Of a stretch of DNA of 9,720 nucleotides, positions 6,011-9,720 are shown one piece after another; the stretch's first letter is position 1, and each line of letters begins with the position of its first letter. Below the pieces are notes generated by a model that was given only the letters and a program-made list of their open reading frames with translations, ran no database searches and had not been told where the DNA came from. Made by a program: the position numbers and the translations under genes. The stretch is taken from positions 1 to 9,720 of the forward strand of contig JAGLQE010000407.1 of the NCBI GenBank assembly GCA_023137005.1, in the 5' to 3' direction. This stretch comes from Thermoplasmata archaeon. GTDB taxonomy: Archaea; Thermoplasmatota; Thermoplasmata; SG8-5; JAGLSY01.

Positions 6011-6484
6011 ATGACAGTTGAAGTTCTTATCATAATGGGAAGCAAAAGTGATGAGCCAGTGGGCAAGAAAGCAGTAGCCGTCTTGAAGGATCTTGGAATA
6101 TCCTACAAGCTAACAGTGGCATCGGCCCACAGAACACCGAAATGGGTAGAGCACCTGGTCGAAACATCGGAGGCCAAGGTATTCATCACCATTGCTGGAT
6201 TGGCAGCAGCCTTGCCCGGAGCAGTGGCCGCTCACACAATAAAGCCAGTGATCGGGGTTCCGGTGAGTGGCAAGGTGAATCTTGATTCTATTTTGGCCAT
6301 TGTCCAAATGCCTCCGGGAATACCCGTGGGCGGTGTTGGCCTGGACAGAGGGGATAATGCAGCTCTTTTCGCAGCCGAGATGCTTGCCATATCTGACACT
6401 CGCATCGCCCAGAAGCTCAAGGATCACAGGGCGGAGCAAGAGCGAAAGGTAAAGGCAGATGCCGAAGCCTACAATGAGGGGTAA
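6011..6484 (+). CDS. purE: Phosphoribosylaminoimidazole carboxylase, PurE family
   Basis: The 157-residue protein carries the PurE signatures: GSKSD (10-14) for phosphate binding, SAHRTP (38-43) with the catalytic His40, a glycine-rich loop AGLAAALPG (62-70), KPVIGVPV, VQMPPGIPVGGV and the NAALFAAEML helix. PurE converts AIR, or N5-CAIR made by PurK, to CAIR in IMP synthesis. The second loop reads AAALPG, where typical bacterial class I enzymes have AAHLPG; the Ala67 form is closer to class II enzymes, which use CO2 directly. No purK is visible in the window. The length is normal for a single-domain PurE. The gene appears leaderless, and its stop is only two bases before the guaAB start, so both are likely on one transcript. 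Confidence 0.93.
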   Translation: MTVEVLIIMGSKSDEPVGKKAVAVLKDLGISYKLTVASAHRTPKWVEHLVETSEAKVFITIAGLAAALPGAVAAHTIKPVIGVPVSGKVNLDSILAIVQMPPGIPVGGVGLDRGDNAALFAAEMLAISDTRIAQKLKDHRAEQERKVKADAEAYNEG

Positions 6485-6486
6485 GT

Positions 6487-7434
6487 ATGTTCGATCCAGA
6501 GAAGTTCGTGAACAAGGCGATCGAGGATCTTAAAGAAGCTATCAGCGGAACAGCGGTGATAGCGTGCTCCGGTGGAGTGGACAGTACGGTTGCCGCAGTA
6601 TTGGTCGCCAGGGCTATCGGTGACAGATTATACGGTGTCCATGTGGATACTGGCTATATGAGAAAGAATGAATCAGAAGATGTGGCCGAGCTCTTGCGCG
6701 ATATGGGTGTGAACCTTCAGGTGGCCATTGCTGGTGAGGAATTCTCCGAAGCTCTTAAGGGGGCCGTCGAGCCCGAGGCCAAAAGAAAAGCGATAGGCCA
6801 TACATTCATTCGGATCTTCGAGAGGTATGCCAAGGAGATCGATGCCAAATACCTTGTCCAGGGAACCATCGCGCCCGATTGGATCGAAAGTGGCGGTGAT
6901 CTGAGGGATGTAATCAAATCCCATCACAATGTCGGGGCATTGCCCGAGGATATGGACATGAGCCTGGTGGAACCTCTCAGGGACCTTTACAAGGACGAGG
7001 TCAGGAAGGTCGGTCGTTATCTGGGCATCTCAATAGCCGAGAAACAGCCTTTCCCGGGACCTGGATTGGCAATAAGGATAATTGGTGAGGCAACACTGGA
7101 AAAGGCCGAGATAGTCAGGGAAGCCTGCTTCATTGTCGAGGATGAGCTGGAGAAAGCAGCCGAGGCCGGCAAGATGGAGATCCCATGGCAGTATTTCGCA
7201 GTTCTCACATCAGCAAAGACCGTGGGAGTCCAGGGCGATGTGCGAGCCTATGGCCATACCGTGGCTGTCAGGGCTGTCCAATCTATTGATGGCATGACGG
7301 CAGCTTATTCCAAGGTCCCTCACGAGGTTCTGGAGAAGATATCTATCAGGATAACCAATACGATGCCTGGCAAGATCAACCGGGTCGTGTACGATATCAC
7401 TAATAAGCCGCCTGGAACCATAGAGTGGGAGTGA
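6487..7434 (+). CDS. guaAB: GMP synthetase subunit B (ATP-pyrophosphatase and dimerisation domains)
   Basis: The 315-residue protein corresponds to the synthetase half of bacterial GuaA. It has the PP-loop SGGVDST (28-34), HVDTGYMRKNE, the PEAKRKAIGHTFI stretch, VQGTIAPDWIES, and VIKSHHNVGALP. It also has PFPGPGLAIRIIGE and ends in INRVVYDITNKPPGTIEWE, the conserved end of the dimerisation domain. It adenylates XMP with ATP and accepts ammonia from the GuaAA glutaminase to make GMP. Separate synthetase and glutaminase genes are usual in archaea. The ATG follows the purE stop by two bases, with a GAGGGG purine run just upstream, which suggests translational coupling. All key motifs seem intact. 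Confidence 0.96.
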   Translation: MFDPEKFVNKAIEDLKEAISGTAVIACSGGVDSTVAAVLVARAIGDRLYGVHVDTGYMRKNESEDVAELLRDMGVNLQVAIAGEEFSEALKGAVEPEAKRKAIGHTFIRIFERYAKEIDAKYLVQGTIAPDWIESGGDLRDVIKSHHNVGALPEDMDMSLVEPLRDLYKDEVRKVGRYLGISIAEKQPFPGPGLAIRIIGEATLEKAEIVREACFIVEDELEKAAEAGKMEIPWQYFAVLTSAKTVGVQGDVRAYGHTVAVRAVQSIDGMTAAYSKVPHEVLEKISIRITNTMPGKINRVVYDITNKPPGTIEWE

Positions 7435-7454
7435 GATGATCCAATAAGAGAAAG

Positions 7455-7462
7455 TCATATAT
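7455..7462 (+). promoter_or_regulatory. TATA box for guaAA
   Basis: TCATATAT, preceded by the purine-rich AGAGAAAG, is centred about 26 bases before the guaAA ATG. No GGTG site precedes that ATG (CCACTCA). The gene thus probably has its own leaderless transcript, although guaAB ends only 50 bases upstream. Confidence 0.6.
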
Positions 7463-7484
7463 CCCCCTCTACTATGTCCACTCA

Positions 7485-8057
7485 ATGCGAATCTTCGTTG
7501 TAGACAATGGCGGACAGTGGACCCATCGAGAATGGCGTGTTCTGAAGTACCTAGATGTTGACACAGAGATAATTCCCAATACCACTCCTCTTGAGGAACT
7601 GGATGTTGATGGACTCATTCTCTCAGGTGGAGCTCCAAGAATTGGCGAAGAGGCACTCATGCTGGGCAATAGTGGTGATTATCTGGATAAGGCGGATTTT
7701 CCCATCATGGGCATATGTGTGGGGGCGCAGTTCATGGCCCTGCACTTCGGGGGCGAGGCTGGTCCCGCCGAGATTCCGGAATTTGGAAAGACCACGGTCA
7801 CCATAGAGGAAGAGAATGAGCTATTCAAGGGAGTTACATCTCCTTTCCAGGTATGGGAATCCCACAATGACGAGGTCAAGGTGCTTCCAGATTCATTCAA
7901 GAACTTCGCGCGCTCAGATAACTGCGCGCACCAGGCATTCGCACACAAAGAAAAGCCCTTTTACGGGGTGCAATTCCATCCAGAAGTAGAACACACGGAG
8001 TTTGGTGAGGATATATTCAAGAACTTTTTGGATATCTGTGCTAGTTGGAAGAAATAG
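7485..8057 (+). CDS. guaAA: GMP synthetase subunit A (class I glutamine amidotransferase)
   Basis: The 190-residue protein is the glutaminase partner of GuaAB. It shows DNGGQWTHR at the N-terminus, ILSGGAP, the nucleophile elbow GICVGAQF with Cys78, a WESHNDEV segment, and YGVQFHPEVEHTEFG with His165 and Glu167 completing the catalytic triad. It hydrolyses glutamine and passes ammonia to the synthetase subunit for XMP amination. The elbow reads GICVGAQ where GICLGHQ is usual; the nucleophile is kept. The length matches free-standing archaeal GuaAA. Its gene follows guaAB but seems to have its own TATA box and no ribosome site, so the two subunits may be transcribed partly independently. It ends 11 bases from the convergent meaB gene. 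Confidence 0.95.
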   Translation: MRIFVVDNGGQWTHREWRVLKYLDVDTEIIPNTTPLEELDVDGLILSGGAPRIGEEALMLGNSGDYLDKADFPIMGICVGAQFMALHFGGEAGPAEIPEFGKTTVTIEEENELFKGVTSPFQVWESHNDEVKVLPDSFKNFARSDNCAHQAFAHKEKPFYGVQFHPEVEHTEFGEDIFKNFLDICASWKK

Positions 8058-8061
8058 ATCC

Positions 8062-8080
8062 GATGGAGCTAATCTCCATC
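8062..8080. terminator. Hairpin between convergent guaAA and meaB
   Basis: GATGGAG (8062-8068) and CTCCATC (8074-8080) form a perfect 7-bp stem with a five-base loop. The site starts four bases after the guaAA stop and overlaps the last codons of meaB. On the plus strand a short T run follows at 8087-8090. It may end or stabilise transcripts from both sides; archaeal termination often needs only T runs, so the role is inferred. Confidence 0.45.
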
Positions 8081-9022
8081 ACACAGTTTTCCCTTCACAT
8101 TCTCCATCAATATATTCGCCGCAGTGTAGGGATCAAGTTCCTTTTCCATTATCTTATTGATAAATTCATCCTGTCTTTCACGGTCCACCACCTGGCCCAT
8201 GAGCCTTCCTAGTTGATTTTTGATCAGAACTTCTAGCTCTTCCCGGATGCCCTGCTCCAATATATTTTCGAAATTACCACTTTTCTTTAGATAATCATAA
8301 TGCTCCATTGCCTTTTCCACGAGAGCGTCGATGCCCTTATTGGTCCTGGCGATGGTCTGGAGTATGGGGGGTTCCCATTCGGGTTTTTCAGGATTGAGGC
8401 CCAGCATGGCCTGTATCTCCATCGCGGTCTTGTCCGCTCCTTGCCTATCGGCCTTGTTTATGACGAAGATATCTCCGATCTCCATTATCCCTGCCTTGAT
8501 GGTCTGAATTTCATCTCCTAGACCCGGCATCTCTACAATGATAGTGGTGTGAGCATGGCTGACTATTTCCACCTCGGATTGCCCCGCTCCAACTGTTTCA
8601 ATGAGAATTATATCCATTCCAAAGGCATCCAGGACCTTCACTGCGCCCGAGGCCGCTCTTGACAGTCCTCCCAGATGGCCGCGCGTGCCCATACTTCTAA
8701 TAAAAACACCTTCGTCCAGGGTCAGGTCCAGCATACGGATACGGTCTCCAAGAATGGCTCCTCCCGTGAAGGGGCTTGTGGGATCAACGGCTATGATGCC
8801 CACTTTCTTGTCCATCTGCCTGAAGGCCTTCGCCATCCGGTCCACGATCGTGCTTTTACCCGAGCCCGGAGGACCGGTCACACCAATTATGTGGGCCTTG
8901 CCTGTTCTGGAATGTAATTTTCCGAGTTGTACAAAAGCATCTTCATCCTCTGCCTCGATAAGGGAGATAAGACGTGCCACGCCTCTCTTGTCTCCGGCCA
9001 GAACTCTCTCTGCCAGGTCCAT
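8069..9022 (-). CDS. meaB: MeaB/ArgK-family GTPase, methylmalonyl-CoA mutase chaperone
   Basis: The 317-residue protein is a G3E-type P-loop GTPase. It has Walker A GPPGSGKST (50-58), DPTSPFTGGAILGDRIRM, the RSMGTRGHLGGLS segment, ETVGAGQSEVEI (switch/G3 region) and NKAD (G4), followed by a helical C-terminal part. Family members load and protect adenosylcobalamin-dependent mutases, using GTP hydrolysis to gate cofactor delivery and remove damaged cofactor. The start ATG lies four bases after the stop of the upstream cobalamin-binding subunit gene, so the two are one operon and MeaB very likely serves that mutase. A GGAAG purine stretch precedes the start. The length and motifs are normal for the family. 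Confidence 0.94.
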   Translation of the reverse strand: MDLAERVLAGDKRGVARLISLIEAEDEDAFVQLGKLHSRTGKAHIIGVTGPPGSGKSTIVDRMAKAFRQMDKKVGIIAVDPTSPFTGGAILGDRIRMLDLTLDEGVFIRSMGTRGHLGGLSRAASGAVKVLDAFGMDIILIETVGAGQSEVEIVSHAHTTIIVEMPGLGDEIQTIKAGIMEIGDIFVINKADRQGADKTAMEIQAMLGLNPEKPEWEPPILQTIARTNKGIDALVEKAMEHYDYLKKSGNFENILEQGIREELEVLIKNQLGRLMGQVVDRERQDEFINKIMEKELDPYTAANILMENVKGKLCDGD

Positions 9023-9026
9023 TTCA

Positions 9027-9425
9027 TTACTTCCTTATCTGTTCTTTGTGGTAGTTGATGATGTCGTCAAGGGGAGTACCGGGGCCGAAGACCATGTCGA
9101 TCCCAGCTTCTTTGAGCTTTGGAATATCCTCTTTGGGCACTATCCCACCACCGGTCACAAGAATGTCGTCAATTCCTTTCTCCTTCAAAAGTTTGGTAAC
9201 CTTCGGAAAAAGTGTCATGTGAGCGCCGGATAAACAGCTGAGCCCTATGGCGTCCACATCCTCCTGGATGGCTGTTTCAACGATCTGCTCCGGGGTCTGA
9301 TGTAATCCTGTGTAGATGACCTCGAAACCCGCATCCCTCAAAGCCCTAGCCACTATCTTCGCTCCTCTATCATGGCCATCAAGACCTGGCTTGGCAATCA
9401 GTATTCGTATCTTACGTTCTGACAT
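9027..9425 (-). CDS. mcmA2: Methylmalonyl-CoA mutase, small cobalamin-binding subunit
   Basis: The 132-residue protein is a stand-alone B12-binding domain. It has DGHDRG (16-21), in which His18 is the lower axial ligand of cobalt, LSCLSGAH (62-69) lining the nucleotide tail, and a VTGGGIVP stretch followed by [10 protein letters not shown] at the end. In archaea this subunit pairs with a separate large catalytic subunit to interconvert methylmalonyl-CoA and succinyl-CoA. No large subunit is visible in the window, so it must lie elsewhere. GGTGA four bases before the ATG supports the start. Isobutyryl-CoA or ethylmalonyl-CoA type mutases use similar domains, so the substrate is assigned from family frequency and from the adjoining meaB. 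Confidence 0.9.
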   Translation of the reverse strand: MSERKIRILIAKPGLDGHDRGAKIVARALRDAGFEVIYTGLHQTPEQIVETAIQEDVDAIGLSCLSGAHMTLFPKVTKLLKEKGIDDILVTGGGIVPKEDIPKLKEAGIDMVFGPGTPLDDIINYHKEQIRK

Positions 9426-9446
9426 GGTATCACCTTGACCGTATCG

Positions 9447-9455
9447 TGTATATTG
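9447..9455 (-). promoter_or_regulatory. Weak TATA-like element upstream of mcmA2
   Basis: The minus strand reads about CAATATACA here, roughly 26 bases before the mcmA2 ATG. Because mcmA2 also has a good GGTGA site and lies 46 bases after the zinc-ribbon gene, read-through from that gene is an equally good explanation. Confidence 0.25.
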
Positions 9456-9471
9456 GTGGAAGGAGGACGGC

Positions 9472-9720
9472 TTATTTGCCGCCCTCTGGTCCCTTCTGCA
9501 CAGGTCTTCTTACAACCTTCTTTACGGGCTTCCTGACCACTTTCTTGGCAACCTGTGGTGCCGCTCCCTCTGGAGGTGCTCCGCCTTCCGGTGGCTTGCT
9601 CTTTTGCTCGAAGTCATAGGAGCATATCGGACAGGCCTTCTCATGGATACCAAGTTCCATTCCACAGGACGGGCACTTCTTCTTCTGCTCCGTCTCTTCG
9701 GCCTTTTCCTCTGCCTTCGG
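9472..9720 (-). CDS. Zinc-ribbon protein with Lys/Pro-rich tail, 5' end beyond the window
   Basis: The frame is open from the right edge to the TAA at 9472-9474, giving 82 visible residues; the true start is outside. It reads an acidic/lysine-rich stretch ([15 protein letters not shown]), then [18 protein letters not shown], a compact zinc ribbon with CPxC-X10-CPxC spacing, and then an Ala/Pro/Gly linker. A basic tail follows with near-repeats KKVVRKPV and KKVVRRPV, ending in GGK. An internal ATG at 9658-9660 would cut the zinc ribbon in half and is not a believable start. I do not recognise the family; a role in binding nucleic acid, ribosomes or a partner protein is possible. It lies 46 bases before mcmA2 on the same strand. 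Confidence 0.7.
   Translation of the reverse strand, partial: PKAEEKAEETEQKKKCPSCGMELGIHEKACPICSYDFEQKSKPPEGGAPPEGAAPQVAKKVVRKPVKKVVRRPVQKGPEGGK

Noticed and set aside
8601..9233. 210-codon plus-strand open frame
   Set aside because: It is antisense to meaB and mcmA2, both of which have intact family motifs.
9472..9660. 62-residue protein starting at the internal ATG at 9660
   Set aside because: The frame stays open to the window edge and the upstream part supplies the first CPSC pair of the zinc ribbon, so the real start is farther upstream.

Overview
The window looks like a piece of a euryarchaeal chromosome, most probably from the Thermoplasmata and relatives. GMP synthetase is split into separate ATP-pyrophosphatase and glutaminase genes, which is an archaeal trait. 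Start sites follow two archaeal styles: TATA boxes about 25 bases before the start codon (leaderless), or a GGTGA ribosome site 4-6 bases before it. There is also a PEF-type C-terminal sorting signal and a stand-alone Lrp/AsnC ligand-binding domain. The lineage is an inference; no rRNA or tRNA gene is present to settle it.

Layout. At the left edge, on the minus strand, lies the first 51 codons of purM. A 392-base AT-rich gap with a perfect 11-bp inverted repeat separates it from a divergent giant gene (547-4476, 1309 aa). The giant product combines an N-terminal helix-hairpin-helix, about 370 acidic residues, a compact zinc ribbon and about 150 residues of Asn-Gly-rich repeats. These are followed by one membrane helix, two related extracellular beta-sandwich domains flanking an Ig-like domain, and a PEF-CTERM-like tail. 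Next on the plus strand come a polytopic membrane protein resembling the dolichol/phytol kinase family, a two-gene unit (RAM-domain protein plus a three-helix membrane protein), purE, guaAB and guaAA. The right end is on the minus strand and convergent with guaAA: a zinc-ribbon protein running off the edge, the cobalamin-binding subunit of methylmalonyl-CoA mutase, and its GTPase chaperone meaB.

How the genes work together. purM and purE catalyse adjacent steps of IMP synthesis (AIR formation and AIR carboxylation), and guaAB/guaAA form GMP synthetase, so the centre and left edge are a loose purine locus. The mutase subunit and MeaB serve B12-dependent interconversion of methylmalonyl-CoA and succinyl-CoA. 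The giant membrane-spanning protein is the least expected item: nucleic-acid-type modules appear to lie in the cytoplasm, joined through one helix to carbohydrate/ligand-binding-type domains outside.
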